Source: Sulfitobacter maritimus (GTDB lineage: Bacteria; Pseudomonadota; Alphaproteobacteria; Rhodobacterales; Rhodobacteraceae). Taken from it: 64,000 nucleotides of DNA. Both the position numbers and the translations under genes were made by a program. Every line of letters starts with the position of its first letter. Position 1 is the stretch's first letter. Below the pieces are notes generated by a model, which made no database searches, was not told the DNA's origin, and saw only the letters and a program-made list of their open reading frames with translations. Where the stretch lies: positions 1 to 64,000 of the forward strand of contig NZ_JABVBB010000022.1 in the NCBI RefSeq assembly GCF_013346665.1, in the 5' to 3' direction. Shown piece by piece: positions 32,537 to 41,458 of the stretch.

Positions 32537-33685
32537 TCAACGCCCCGAGGCTGTCACAGTCTGATTGTCGCTCAACCGCCACCAGCCGCCAGAAACGACC
32601 AGTTCGCCCGCCTCAAGACCGTCCAGAACGATAAAGTTGTCGCCAACGGGCAGGCCAAGTCGGATCGTTCTGCGTGTGACTTTTCCTGACGCCTCATCAT
32701 AGACCCATGCAGACGGATCAGTTCGGCTTGTCGTATCCACCGCCGAGACGGGGATAATGACGGAGAGTTCCGGGTTATCGACAGAGGTGGTTGAGATGCG
32801 CACATCCGCTGTCATTCCGGGTAGGATGCGCGGGTCGACCTCGCCCGAAATCGCAAACTCCACGTCATAGGTCTGCGCGGTTGGGTCAGCGTCCGTCGCG
32901 AAAGACCGCAGGACGAGCGGCGCGGTATAGCCCGGCACCGCAGGAAAGGACGCGACAATTTCAAAGGCGTCAGGCGTCGAGCGCCCGACGGCGGCGAGTT
33001 CTTCGGACATGGAGGTCAAAACCCGCATCTCGCTAACGTCCTGCAAGCGCGCCACGGGCGCGGCAGAGGTCACGTTGACGTATTCCTCAACAAAGGTTCG
33101 CGCGACGATCGCGTCGAAAGGCGCGATAATCTGGGTCTGGTCATAGCGCCGCTTGGCCTCGCGGCGTGACACATCGGCCTGTGCGAACTGCGCGCGTGCC
33201 GCGTCGAGCCGTGCGTCCGCAGCAACCCCCCGTTCGGCAAGGCTCGTCGCCCGCTTCATTTCCGAATTGGCCAGGTCGTAAGACGCCTGCGCCCGGTCGA
33301 CTGCCAATTCGAAATCGGTCTGGTCTAGCTGGGCAATCAAATCGCCCTTTGCCACCTTCGAGCCCGGCTTCACCTGAATAGAAATGATCTGCCCTGGCAC
33401 CTGAAAGGCAATATCGACAGTCCGGAGGGGTTTGACACGCCCCGCCATGGACCGGGACTGGGTGACCCTGCGGCTGACCACTTCGGTCACTTCGACAGTC
33501 ACGGGCTGGCTGAATTGCGCGCTGTTCGCGTCTGCCGCGTTCTCCGGTGCGGCGGAGGTGTCCGTCTGCGCCCAAAGGCCGCCCAACGGCCCCGGCAAAA
33601 CGCCTGCGGCAAGGGTCATCGCGGTGGCAAGCGCGGTTGCAGTCGCCAGTCGTTTCCAGCGTCGGTTCGTTTTATTCAAGTTCAT
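32537..33685 (-). CDS. RND efflux periplasmic adaptor subunit
   Basis: A 382-residue membrane-fusion protein with an N-terminal export signal (LATATALATAMTLAAGVL). Further domains are a biotinyl-lipoyl-like half (GRVKPLRTVDIAFQVPGQI...VAKGDLIAQLD), a coiled-coil hairpin (~125-200), the second lipoyl half (APFDAIVARTFVEEYVNV), a beta-barrel and a membrane-proximal domain. It bridges the permease and the outer-membrane channel. It overlaps the TetR gene by 14 bp and is 33 bp from the permease gene, forming one operon. Confidence 0.92.
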   Translation of the reverse strand: MNLNKTNRRWKRLATATALATAMTLAAGVLPGPLGGLWAQTDTSAAPENAADANSAQFSQPVTVEVTEVVSRRVTQSRSMAGRVKPLRTVDIAFQVPGQIISIQVKPGSKVAKGDLIAQLDQTDFELAVDRAQASYDLANSEMKRATSLAERGVAADARLDAARAQFAQADVSRREAKRRYDQTQIIAPFDAIVARTFVEEYVNVTSAAPVARLQDVSEMRVLTSMSEELAAVGRSTPDAFEIVASFPAVPGYTAPLVLRSFATDADPTAQTYDVEFAISGEVDPRILPGMTADVRISTTSVDNPELSVIIPVSAVDTTSRTDPSAWVYDEASGKVTRRTIRLGLPVGDNFIVLDGLEAGELVVSGGWWRLSDNQTVTASGR

Positions 33686-34259
33686 CAATCATTGTCCTTA
33701 GCCGCTCGACCACGCGTTCTCGTACCTGTGCGCCACCGTCTGGCAGTTTTAGTAAGTCTTGGAACCGCAGACCTTGCAGAGCAAGGACAACGATCATCGC
33801 GGTTGCAGGGTCCTGTGTCTCTGAAAGGATGAGGTCTATCTGATCCGATAGCTCGGCACGCAGCGGATCGAGCAACTGGGGGTCTGATGCCGCCGCTGCG
33901 AGGATCGCCATGGCCAGGTCCACATCGGCTTTCTGCATCTGAAGCATCGTTTCCAACTGCCCCCGCAAGATACGCGAGGGCAGGTCATGGGGCAGTGTTT
34001 CACTTAACGCGCGATGGGAGGTCAGCATTTGATCCAACAACCCAGAGAGCAGCGCTTTCTTGCTTGGAAAGTTGTAAAGCACGCCGCCTTTGCTGAGCCC
34101 GGATTCACGGGCCACCGCATCAATTGTTATCTTCCCCGCCCCGTCACGCGCCGCAATTGCGCGCGCGGCCTCAAGTATTCTCAGGGACGCGTTTTGAGAC
34201 CCGGCTGATGGCTTGACGTTTTTCACACTGTACCGTCTGGTCGGTTTAGATTCTGGCAT
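33672..34259 (-). CDS. TetR/AcrR-family transcriptional regulator
   Basis: A 195-residue repressor-type protein with an N-terminal TetR HTH (residues ~25-70: ITIDAVARESGLSKGGVLYNFPSKKALL) and an all-helical ligand domain. It is the first gene of the efflux operon and probably controls its own transcription from the 34260-34396 region, releasing DNA on binding a pump substrate. The overlapping order regulator-adaptor-pump supports autoregulation. Confidence 0.9.
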   Translation of the reverse strand: MPESKPTRRYSVKNVKPSAGSQNASLRILEAARAIAARDGAGKITIDAVARESGLSKGGVLYNFPSKKALLSGLLDQMLTSHRALSETLPHDLPSRILRGQLETMLQMQKADVDLAMAILAAAASDPQLLDPLRAELSDQIDLILSETQDPATAMIVVLALQGLRFQDLLKLPDGGAQVRERVVERLRTMIDELE

Positions 34260-34290
34260 CTCTTAGGTCGCCACACTGTTTGGGTCAAGT

Positions 34291-34318
34291 GCGTGTTATC
34301 TGGCGCGGGCCAGCACGC
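34291..34318. repeat. Bulged inverted repeat in the TetR-GntR divergent region
   Basis: GCGTG-TTAT-CTGGC faces GCCAG-CACGC around a 4-nt loop. It lies between divergent regulator genes and may be an operator for either, or a leader hairpin. Confidence 0.35.
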
Positions 34319-34396
34319 TGTCTTGCGCATGGGGCAACATTGTAGTTTCGCCGCCCAGCGGATAGATCTTGAGGGTCTAGTTCCCAAGGGTTTCAC

Positions 34397-35095
34397 ATGA
34401 GCAGCAAAGCAAAATCATCAGAGCGCAAGCGGGGCTCTGGGGCGCAATATGTCTATTCGGTCTTGCGCGATGATATCCTTGATCTGACCTTGGCGCCCGG
34501 CAGTCCGATCGACGAAATTCGTCTGTCTGAGCGGCTGTCCATGTCGCGCACGCCGATCCGGGAGGCTTTGGTGCGGCTGGCGAGTGAAGGGCTGGTGACG
34601 ACCTTGCCCAATCGCTCGACCGTCGTGTCCAACATCGACTTTATTAACCTTCACACCTTCTTTGACGCGATGACCTTGATGTACCGCGTCACCACACGGC
34701 TGGCCGCACAGTTTCACACGCAAGCGGATCTGGCGGCGATCCGGCTGCGGCAGCAGGATTTCGCAGCAGCGGTGGAGGCGCAGGACGCCTTGGCGATGAT
34801 TGCCACCAACCGCGAGTTCCACGCAGAAGTGGCGCGGGCTGGCCGGAACCCTTACTACGAGTCGCTTTGCCTGCGGCTATTAGACGAAGGGCGGCGGTTG
34901 CTGCGGTTGTACTATCAGTCCTTCGATGACCAACTGCCGCGCGAATATGTTGAGGAACATGAGCACCTTATCGCGACGCTAGAAGCTCGCGACGTTGAGA
35001 AGGCGGATGCGCTGGCCAAGACCCATGCGGACCAGATTGTTCACCAGATACAGGCGCTTATCGCGCAGGATCGACGCCAGCATATCGACCTTTAA
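34397..35095 (+). CDS. GntR-family regulator (FCD type)
   Basis: A 232-residue regulator with a winged HTH (residues ~15-80: LAPGSPIDEIRLSERLSMSRTPIREALVRLASEGLV) and an FCD ligand domain of helices with histidines (REFHAEVARAGRNPYYESL and a later EEHEHLIATLEARD). FCD proteins bind carboxylic acids, often with a metal. It heads the hydroxyproline cluster and is the natural candidate regulator of it. An ATACA-N3-TGTAT site in the divergent 37363-37467 region fits this family. Confidence 0.9.
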   Translation: MSSKAKSSERKRGSGAQYVYSVLRDDILDLTLAPGSPIDEIRLSERLSMSRTPIREALVRLASEGLVTTLPNRSTVVSNIDFINLHTFFDAMTLMYRVTTRLAAQFHTQADLAAIRLRQQDFAAAVEAQDALAMIATNREFHAEVARAGRNPYYESLCLRLLDEGRRLLRLYYQSFDDQLPREYVEEHEHLIATLEARDVEKADALAKTHADQIVHQIQALIAQDRRQHIDL

Positions 35096-35308
35096 GCATT
35101 GCCTAACGGCCCATGAGGGTGCAACCCGGCGGTGGCTCAGAGAGGTCTGAGTTGGACTCGCAAGCGCAGGGCGTGCTCTTGGTCGTTGAGGGCGGTGGGA
35201 ATTTTCACGGCTTATTTTTTTGTCGACAAGTAAAATACAATGAGTAAGATAAGCTCAACGCCGAAGCACAAACTCCTGCTGCGTTCGGTTTCTATGATGG
35301 AGCACCCT

Positions 35309-36271
35309 ATGACCTCGACGATCTTTTCCGGCTGTATTCCAGCCTTGATGACCCCCTGCACCGCCGACCGTAAGCCTGACTTTGACGCGCTGGTGCGTAT
35401 GGGCAAAAAGCTTATCTCCGACGGGATGAGCGCGGTGGTTTATTGCGGCTCGATGGGCGATTGGCCGCTTTTGACCGATGCGGAGCGAATGGAAGGCGTT
35501 GAGCGTCTGGTTGAAGCAGGCGTGCCGGTCGTTGTCGGCACCGGCGCGGTGAACACCAAACTGGCGGCCGAACACGCAGCACATGCGCAAAAGGTTGGCG
35601 CAAAGGGGCTGATGCTGATCCCGCGCATCCTGTCGCGCGGCTCTTCGGTGGCGGCTCAGAAAGACCATTTTAAAACGGTACTGTCCGCCGCGCCTGACCT
35701 GCCTGCGGTGATCTACAACAGCCCCTATTACGGCTTTGCCACCCGCGCGGATCTGTTCTTTGCCCTGCGCGCGGAACATTCGAACCTTGTCGGGTTCAAG
35801 GAATTCGGCGGCGCGGAAGATCTGCGCTACGCGGCGGAGAACATCACCAGCCAAGACGACGACATCACATTGATGATCGGCGTGGACACGACCGTGTACT
35901 ACGGTTTCGTCAATTGCGGGGCCACGGGCGCGATCACCGGGATCGGCAATGTGCTGCCGCGCGAAGTGCTGCATCTCGTGGCCTTGAGCCAAGCAGCAGC
36001 AGCGGGTGATGCGGAAGCACGCCAGCGGGCGCAAGAGCTTGACGCGGCGCTTGGGGTTCTGTCCTCCTTCGATGAGGGGCCGGATCTGGTGCTCTATTAT
36101 AAGCATCTGATGGTGCTGGAAGGCCATGCGGAATATGGGCTGCATTTTAACGAAACCGATGCGCTCTCCGACAGCCAGCGCGGCTATGCCGAAGCGCAGT
36201 ACAAGCTGTTCCGCAGCTGGTACGCGGATTGGTCCAAGCAGGGCGGCGCGGTGGCCAAATACGCGGCCTGA
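35309..36271 (+). CDS. DHDPS-family aldolase/deaminase of hydroxyproline catabolism
   Basis: A 320-residue (beta/alpha)8 enzyme of the dihydrodipicolinate synthase family. The Schiff-base lysine is in GFKEFGG and the conserved tyrosine in YNSPYYG; the N-terminal GSMGDWPLLTDAER matches the family's pyruvate-type carboxylate site. In hydroxyproline clusters this family acts as delta-1-pyrroline-4-hydroxy-2-carboxylate deaminase, giving alpha-ketoglutaric semialdehyde. GGAG at 35299 sets the ATG at 35309. The role is inferred from the neighbours. Confidence 0.8.
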   Translation: MTSTIFSGCIPALMTPCTADRKPDFDALVRMGKKLISDGMSAVVYCGSMGDWPLLTDAERMEGVERLVEAGVPVVVGTGAVNTKLAAEHAAHAQKVGAKGLMLIPRILSRGSSVAAQKDHFKTVLSAAPDLPAVIYNSPYYGFATRADLFFALRAEHSNLVGFKEFGGAEDLRYAAENITSQDDDITLMIGVDTTVYYGFVNCGATGAITGIGNVLPREVLHLVALSQAAAAGDAEARQRAQELDAALGVLSSFDEGPDLVLYYKHLMVLEGHAEYGLHFNETDALSDSQRGYAEAQYKLFRSWYADWSKQGGAVAKYAA

Positions 36272-36300
36272 TTGACCCTTCGACGTCTCCCCGTCGGACC

Positions 36301-36328
36301 GGCCCACCGCTGATGCGGTGGGCCTTTT
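36301..36328. terminator. Bidirectional terminator
   Basis: A perfect 10-bp stem (GGCCCACCGC / GCGGTGGGCC) with a TGAT loop and a TTTT run. It separates the convergent deaminase and Ldh-family genes. Confidence 0.9.
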
Positions 36329-36333
36329 CTTTG

Positions 36334-37362
36334 TCAGACCGCTTCGAGCCCTTGGGCCAGCAGCCGGTCAAGGCTTTCCTTTTCCGCCGTGGTGAGCGGA
36401 ATACCCTCTGCGCGGGTCTCGGCGCGGGCCTTAAAGCGGCGTTGCGAGGGCAGTCTTGCGCCTTGGCCGAGGATCGCTTCGAAAAGCTGTTCGGCGCGGG
36501 CCATCGGATCACCGGGGCGACCAGCGGCGAAACGGGCGGGATCAAAGGCGATGATTAACTCGCCATGGGCAGGCGCGAGGCTGAGCGTGCCAAGCGCGTC
36601 GCGGGCCTCTGGGCTGGTCAGGTCGCCGATCATCACCGCTGCCAGCAGTTCGATCATCGTTGATATGGCCGAGCCCTTATGGCTGCCGAAGGGCAACATC
36701 GCCCCGGCAAGCGCGGCTTCGGGATCGGTGGTTGGGGTCCCATCGGGTGCAATCGCCCAGCCTTCGGGCAGGAGGGTGCCAGCGCGGCGGTGCAATTCAA
36801 TCTCGCCCCGCGCTGCAACGCTGGTGGCGAAGTCAAAGACGTACGGGTTAGCGTCCCCGCGTGGCCAGCCAAAGGCAAAGGGGTTGGTCCCCATTAGCGG
36901 CTCGGTCCCGCCAGACGGCGCAACGCTGGCATAGCTAGGACACATGGCCATTGCCGCCAGCCCCATGTCGGTCAGGGTTTCGATCTCGGGCCAGAGCGCG
37001 GCGAAATGGGTGCAATCGTTGATCACCATCGCCGCGATCCCAGTGGCACGGCAGCGCTCGGCCAGCACAGGCGCGCCCGCCTCGAACGCCGCGTTGGAGA
37101 ACCCGCTGCCCGCGTTGACCCGCACGATGGCGCTGTCGTCAGAGGTCACTTGCGGCACCGCGTCAGGCACCACTTTGCCCGCCTTGATGGTGCGCAGGCA
37201 GCCTTCGATCCGGTAAATGCCGTGCGATTTGCAGGCGTCACCTTCGCCCGCCACGATCACCCGAGCCAGCGCTCCCGCATGCAATGGGGTGAGGCCGCCA
37301 GTCTCGAAAATACGCCTGACAATGTCTTGAAGTTCTTCATGGGTGAATGTTGTATCTGCCAT
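36334..37362 (-). CDS. Ldh-family reductase (pyrroline-2-carboxylate reductase-like)
   Basis: A 342-residue member of the malate/L-lactate dehydrogenase (type 2) family, which uses its own NAD(P)-binding fold. Visible family marks are DACKSHGIYRIEGCL, the AMVINDCTHFAALWPEIE region, GTEPLMGTNPFAFGWPRG and LLPFGSHKGSA-like MLPFGSHKGSAIS. In hydroxyproline loci such proteins reduce delta-1-pyrroline-2-carboxylate to L-proline, which fits the AcnX dehydratase nearby. The frame stays open far upstream, but 37362 is the first start with the family N-terminus. Confidence 0.83.
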   Translation of the reverse strand: MADTTFTHEELQDIVRRIFETGGLTPLHAGALARVIVAGEGDACKSHGIYRIEGCLRTIKAGKVVPDAVPQVTSDDSAIVRVNAGSGFSNAAFEAGAPVLAERCRATGIAAMVINDCTHFAALWPEIETLTDMGLAAMAMCPSYASVAPSGGTEPLMGTNPFAFGWPRGDANPYVFDFATSVAARGEIELHRRAGTLLPEGWAIAPDGTPTTDPEAALAGAMLPFGSHKGSAISTMIELLAAVMIGDLTSPEARDALGTLSLAPAHGELIIAFDPARFAAGRPGDPMARAEQLFEAILGQGARLPSQRRFKARAETRAEGIPLTTAEKESLDRLLAQGLEAV

Positions 37363-37391
37363 CTGGTTCCTCGTCAGCTTGGGTTGTAATT

Positions 37392-37412
37392 TTGCATACA
37401 TACTGTATCCAA
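37392..37412. promoter_or_regulatory. Candidate GntR/FCD operator
   Basis: An inverted repeat TTG-x-ATACA-TAC-TGTAT-x-CAA lies between the divergent Ldh-family and aldehyde dehydrogenase genes. The shape matches FCD-type GntR operators, and the likely regulator is encoded at 34397. Confidence 0.6.
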
Positions 37413-37467
37413 TGACCCAAGGACGCAAGCTGGCACCATGCCGCACTCTCACACGAAAGGATTCCCT

Positions 37468-38985
37468 ATGGCCTTCACCCCCCACGGCAAACATCTGATC
37501 GCTGGCGACTGGATCGCTACAGACGACCGCTTTAACTCCAGCCCTGCGCACGGCCCGGCGCATGAGTTCTCGGTCGGCACCGTCGATCTGGTGGATCAAG
37601 CCTGTGAAGCGGCAGAGGCGGCCTTTTGGGACTATGGCTATTCCAGCCGCGCGACGCGGGCGAAATTCCTTAACACCATCGCGGATGAGATCGACGCCCG
37701 CGGAGCAGAGATCACCGAGATCGGCAGTCAGGAAAGCGGCCTGCCGGAAGCGCGGCTTGAAGGGGAGCGGGGCCGGACCGTGGGGCAGCTTCGCCTGTTT
37801 GCTGCGCATATCGAAAAGGGTGATTACCTCGACCGCCGTTTCGATGCGGCGATGCCCGAGCGTCAGCCCGCCCCACGTCCGGCGATCACGATGGTGCAAC
37901 GCCCCATCGGCCCTGTGGCCGTCTTTGGCGCGTCGAACTTCCCGCTCGCCTTTTCCGTTGCAGGGGGCGATACGGCAGCGGCGCTGGCGGCAGGTTGCCC
38001 GGTGGTGGTCAAAGGTCACTCCGCCCATCCCGGCACCGGAGAGATCGTCGCCGAAGCGATCCATGCAGCGGTTAAAAGCTGCGGCATGCCGCGCGGAGTG
38101 TTTTCGCTGATCCAAGGCGGCAACCGCGCTGTCGGACAGGCCGTGGTGCAACACCCGCTGATCAAAGCCGTGGGCTTCACGGGGTCTCTCGCCGGGGGCC
38201 GGGCGCTCTTTGACCTCTGCGCGGCACGGCCAGAGCCGATCCCTTTCTTTGGCGAATTGGGCTCGGTCAACCCGATGTTCATGCTGCCCGCCGCAATGGA
38301 AGCCCGCGCCGAGGAGCTGGGCAAAGGCTGGGCCGCGTCGCTGACCATGGGGGCGGGGCAGTTCTGCACCAATCCCGGCATCGCGGTGGTGATCGATGGC
38401 GCAAGTGCCGACAGTTTCGTACAAAGCGCCGCCACGGCGCTCAAGGACGTGGCCGAACAGGTCATGCTGACAGATGGCATCGCGCAGGCCTATTGCTCTG
38501 GCCGCGACAAGTTCAAAGCCGATCCGAGCCTGCGCCAGGTGCATGTGGCAGACAGCACAGGCCGCACCGCCGCACCGGCCTTGTTCGAGACAACCGGGGC
38601 GGAATTCAAAGCCAACCCGGCGCTGCATGAAGAGGTCTTTGGCCCGCTAGGATTGGTGGTGCGTGTGGCTTCGGTCGACGAGATGCGCGCGCTGGCGGTT
38701 GAGCTTGATGGGCAGTTGACCATCACCTTGCACATGGACGACGCGGATCTTGAGGCTGCGCAGACGTTGTTGCCAGTGCTAGAGCGCAAGGCAGGGCGTT
38801 TGCTGGCCAATGGGTTCCCGACAGGCGTTGAGGTGGTGGATTCGATGGTCCACGGCGGGCCTTACCCGGCCAGCACCAACTTCGGCGCGACAAGCGTTGG
38901 CACCCTGTCGATCCGGCGTTTCCTGCGGCCTGTGGCCTATCAGAACCTGCCAGAGGCATTGCTGCCAGAAGACGCAAGCAAGTAA
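37468..38985 (+). CDS. Alpha-ketoglutaric semialdehyde dehydrogenase-like ALDH
   Basis: A 505-residue NAD(P)-dependent aldehyde dehydrogenase. The catalytic Cys lies in GAGQFCTNPG, the general-base Glu in FFGELGSVNPMF, and the cofactor loop in FGASNFPLAFSVAGGDTAAALAAGCPVVVKGH. The sequence matches the KGSADH branch that converts alpha-ketoglutaric semialdehyde to alpha-ketoglutarate, the last step of hydroxyproline degradation. GAAAGGA at 37455 supports the ATG at 37468. It is divergent from the Ldh-family gene across the candidate operator. Confidence 0.87.
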   Translation: MAFTPHGKHLIAGDWIATDDRFNSSPAHGPAHEFSVGTVDLVDQACEAAEAAFWDYGYSSRATRAKFLNTIADEIDARGAEITEIGSQESGLPEARLEGERGRTVGQLRLFAAHIEKGDYLDRRFDAAMPERQPAPRPAITMVQRPIGPVAVFGASNFPLAFSVAGGDTAAALAAGCPVVVKGHSAHPGTGEIVAEAIHAAVKSCGMPRGVFSLIQGGNRAVGQAVVQHPLIKAVGFTGSLAGGRALFDLCAARPEPIPFFGELGSVNPMFMLPAAMEARAEELGKGWAASLTMGAGQFCTNPGIAVVIDGASADSFVQSAATALKDVAEQVMLTDGIAQAYCSGRDKFKADPSLRQVHVADSTGRTAAPALFETTGAEFKANPALHEEVFGPLGLVVRVASVDEMRALAVELDGQLTITLHMDDADLEAAQTLLPVLERKAGRLLANGFPTGVEVVDSMVHGGPYPASTNFGATSVGTLSIRRFLRPVAYQNLPEALLPEDASK

Positions 38986-38995
38986 AGCGATCTGA

Positions 38996-39026
38996 GGTAG
39001 AGCCGGGCTGCGCGCTCGGCTCTACC
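38996..39026 (+). terminator. Stem-loop after the ALDH gene
   Basis: A perfect 10-bp stem (GGTAGAGCCG / CGGCTCTACC) with an 11-nt loop lies just after the stop codon. No T-run follows, so it may be a weak terminator or a processing signal. Confidence 0.5.
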
Positions 39027-39208
39027 TGCTCAACACCGCCGCAGATGCGGCGAATTCTCATTGTATTCTATCACGATCCGCTGTTCTTTTCCCCCAAACT
39101 GGAGCCGGGTTCAGGACCGGGGAAAAGGGGCCAAAAGGGGATGTCTATGCATTTGTTAAGCCTTCAGGCACCAGCCATAGCCCACCATCTTTCTTCGGGT
39201 TTCCGCTG

Positions 39209-40432
39209 ATGCAGCAGTCTCCGGTCACGGTGGTCGGCGCAGGTGTGGTGGGGCTGTCCATCGCGCTGGCGCTTCAGGCGCGCGGGCTGGCCGTGCAGGT
39301 GATCGACCGCGAAGGTCCAGCGGCAGGGGCGTCGGCGGGCAATGCGGGCGCTTTTGCCTTTTCTGAGATTTTGCCGCTCGCCTCGCCACGCATGATCCGG
39401 CAGGCGCCGAAGTGGCTCCTTGATCCCTTGGGGCCGTTGACGGTGCCGCCGCGTTATGCTGCCCGCATCGCGCCGTGGATGTGGCGCTTTTGGAAAGCCA
39501 GTTGGCCTGCACAGGTCCGCGCCTCAACCGTGGCACAGACCGCGCTGATGAAGCTATCGCAGGCCGCACTTGATCCGCATCTCGCGCAAAATGGCCTGAC
39601 CCATATGTTGCGCCATGACGGGCAGTTGCAGGTCTATGAAAGTGAGGCCGAGTTCCGTGCGTCCTTGCCCGGCTGGCAGGCGCGGGAAGAGGCGGGGATC
39701 GCGTTTACGCATTTGAAGGGCGATGAGATCGCGGCCTATCAACCCGGCCTTGCGCCTACGTTCACCCATGCGACCTTCACACCTGAATGGCAGTCCATAT
39801 CCGACCCACGCGACTATGTGCTGGCGATGGCCGAACGCTTCCGCGCAGGAGGTGGTGAGATCATCATCGCCCGCGCTGACCGTCTGGTCGCAGGCGGGGT
39901 TGAGACCTCAACGGGCATGATACCGGGGCGTGTGGTGCTGGCCGCGGGCGCACATTCGCACCATCTGGCGAGGACCGCGGGCGTGAAAATTCCGTTGGAG
40001 ACCGAGCGGGGCTATAATACCACGCTGCCCGTAAGTGCCTTTGACCTGCACCGCCAAGTCACTTTCGGCGGCCATGGGTTCGTCATCAGTAAGATCGGCA
40101 ACGGCCTGCGCATTGGCGGCGCGGTGGAACTGGGCGGGCTCGACTTGCCGCCGAACTTTGCCCGCGCCGATGCGATGCTGAAAAAGGCCAAACGTTTCCT
40201 GCCGGGGCTCGACACTTCGGGCGGCACACAGTGGATGGGCTTCCGCCCCTCGCTGCCTGACAGCCTGCCTGCTATCGGCGCATTGCCGGGCCGTCCCGAT
40301 ATCATCTGCGCCTTTGGGCATGGGCATCTGGGCCTGACCCAATCCGCGGGCACCGCCGCCATTATCGCTGATTTGATGACCGGCCAAGACCCCGGCATCG
40401 ACCTCACCCCCTTCTCCCCTGCGCGCTTTTAG
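39209..40432 (+). CDS. D-amino-acid dehydrogenase family (D-hydroxyproline dehydrogenase-like)
   Basis: A 407-residue DAO-family flavoprotein with an N-terminal FAD motif GAGVVGLSIALAL and a C-terminal GHGHLGLTQSAGTAAIIADLMTG that contacts the flavin. Within this cluster it should oxidise cis-4-hydroxy-D-proline, the epimerase product, to delta-1-pyrroline-4-hydroxy-2-carboxylate, passing electrons to the respiratory chain. The epimerase gene follows by 8 bp, which supports the assignment. Confidence 0.83.
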   Translation: MQQSPVTVVGAGVVGLSIALALQARGLAVQVIDREGPAAGASAGNAGAFAFSEILPLASPRMIRQAPKWLLDPLGPLTVPPRYAARIAPWMWRFWKASWPAQVRASTVAQTALMKLSQAALDPHLAQNGLTHMLRHDGQLQVYESEAEFRASLPGWQAREEAGIAFTHLKGDEIAAYQPGLAPTFTHATFTPEWQSISDPRDYVLAMAERFRAGGGEIIIARADRLVAGGVETSTGMIPGRVVLAAGAHSHHLARTAGVKIPLETERGYNTTLPVSAFDLHRQVTFGGHGFVISKIGNGLRIGGAVELGGLDLPPNFARADAMLKKAKRFLPGLDTSGGTQWMGFRPSLPDSLPAIGALPGRPDIICAFGHGHLGLTQSAGTAAIIADLMTGQDPGIDLTPFSPARF

Positions 40433-40440
40433 AGGCTGAC

Positions 40441-41442
40441 ATGACGCAACACACATTTCCCTGTATCGATGGCCATACCTGCGGCAACCCGGTGCGGCTC
40501 GTCACCGGCGGCGCGCCCCTGTTGAAAGGGGCCAATATGCTGGAGAAACGGGCGCATTTTCTGGCCGAATACGATTGGATCCGCACCGGTCTGATGTTTG
40601 AGCCGCGTGGCCATGACCAGATGTCTGGCGCGATCCTCTATCCTCCAACGCGCGATGACTGCGACATTGCGGTGCTGTTTATCGAGACTTCGGGCTGCCT
40701 GCCGATGTGCGGCCATGGCACCATCGGCACCGTCACCATCGCGCTGGAAAACGGGCTGGTTACCCCCGCCACCCCCGGCCAGTTGCGGTTAGAGACCCCC
40801 GCCGGGCGGGTCGATGTGACCTACCGCCAAGAGGGACGTTTCGTTGAAGAAGTGCGCCTGACCAATGTGCCGGCCTTCCTTCATGCCGAAGGGATGACAG
40901 CGGAGGTCGAAGGTTTGGGCGAAGTGGTCGTCGACGTGGCCTATGGTGGGAACTTCTATGCCATTGTCGAGCCGCAGAAGACCTTCCGCGATATGGCAGA
41001 TTTCTCGGTTTCAGAGCTGGTTGGGCTGAGCCCGAAACTCCGCGCCGCACTCAACGCGAAATACGAGTTCATTCACCCCGACCACCCCGCAATCAATGGG
41101 CTGAGCCACATCCTCTGGACCGGTGCCGCGCAAGCTCCCGAAGCTCATGCCCGCAACGCAGTGTTCTATGGCGATAAGGCGATTGACCGTTCGCCCTGCG
41201 GCACCGGCACCTCGGCACGGATGGCGCAACTTGCGGCCAAGGGGAAGCTGGAGGTCGGCGCCGACTTCGTCCATGAATCCATCATCGGCTCGATGTTCAA
41301 AGGCCGCGTCGAAGCGGCAGCAGAGGTGGCGGGCAAGCCTGCGATCATCCCCTCTATCGCCGGTTGGGCGCGGGTGACGGGCTTCAATACGATCTTCATT
41401 GATGAGCGTGACCCCTTTGCCCATGGTTTTGTCGTCACCTGA
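40441..41442 (+). CDS. 4-hydroxyproline 2-epimerase (proline racemase family)
   Basis: A 333-residue enzyme with the two catalytic cysteines of epimerases: Cys90 in LPMCGHGTIG and Cys253 in RSPCGTGTSARMA. A threonine in the second place would mean a trans-3-hydroxyproline dehydratase; here it is Cys, so epimerase activity is expected. It converts trans-4-hydroxy-L-proline to cis-4-hydroxy-D-proline, the substrate of the dehydrogenase just upstream. AcnX follows by 16 bp. Confidence 0.9.
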   Translation: MTQHTFPCIDGHTCGNPVRLVTGGAPLLKGANMLEKRAHFLAEYDWIRTGLMFEPRGHDQMSGAILYPPTRDDCDIAVLFIETSGCLPMCGHGTIGTVTIALENGLVTPATPGQLRLETPAGRVDVTYRQEGRFVEEVRLTNVPAFLHAEGMTAEVEGLGEVVVDVAYGGNFYAIVEPQKTFRDMADFSVSELVGLSPKLRAALNAKYEFIHPDHPAINGLSHILWTGAAQAPEAHARNAVFYGDKAIDRSPCGTGTSARMAQLAAKGKLEVGADFVHESIIGSMFKGRVEAAAEVAGKPAIIPSIAGWARVTGFNTIFIDERDPFAHGFVVT

Positions 41443-41458
41443 CTGAAAAGGGCCGCCC

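Noticed and set aside
37363-38628. Upstream extension of the Ldh-family gene
   Set aside because: The minus frame stays open but runs opposite the aldehyde dehydrogenase gene; the family N-terminus begins at 37362.
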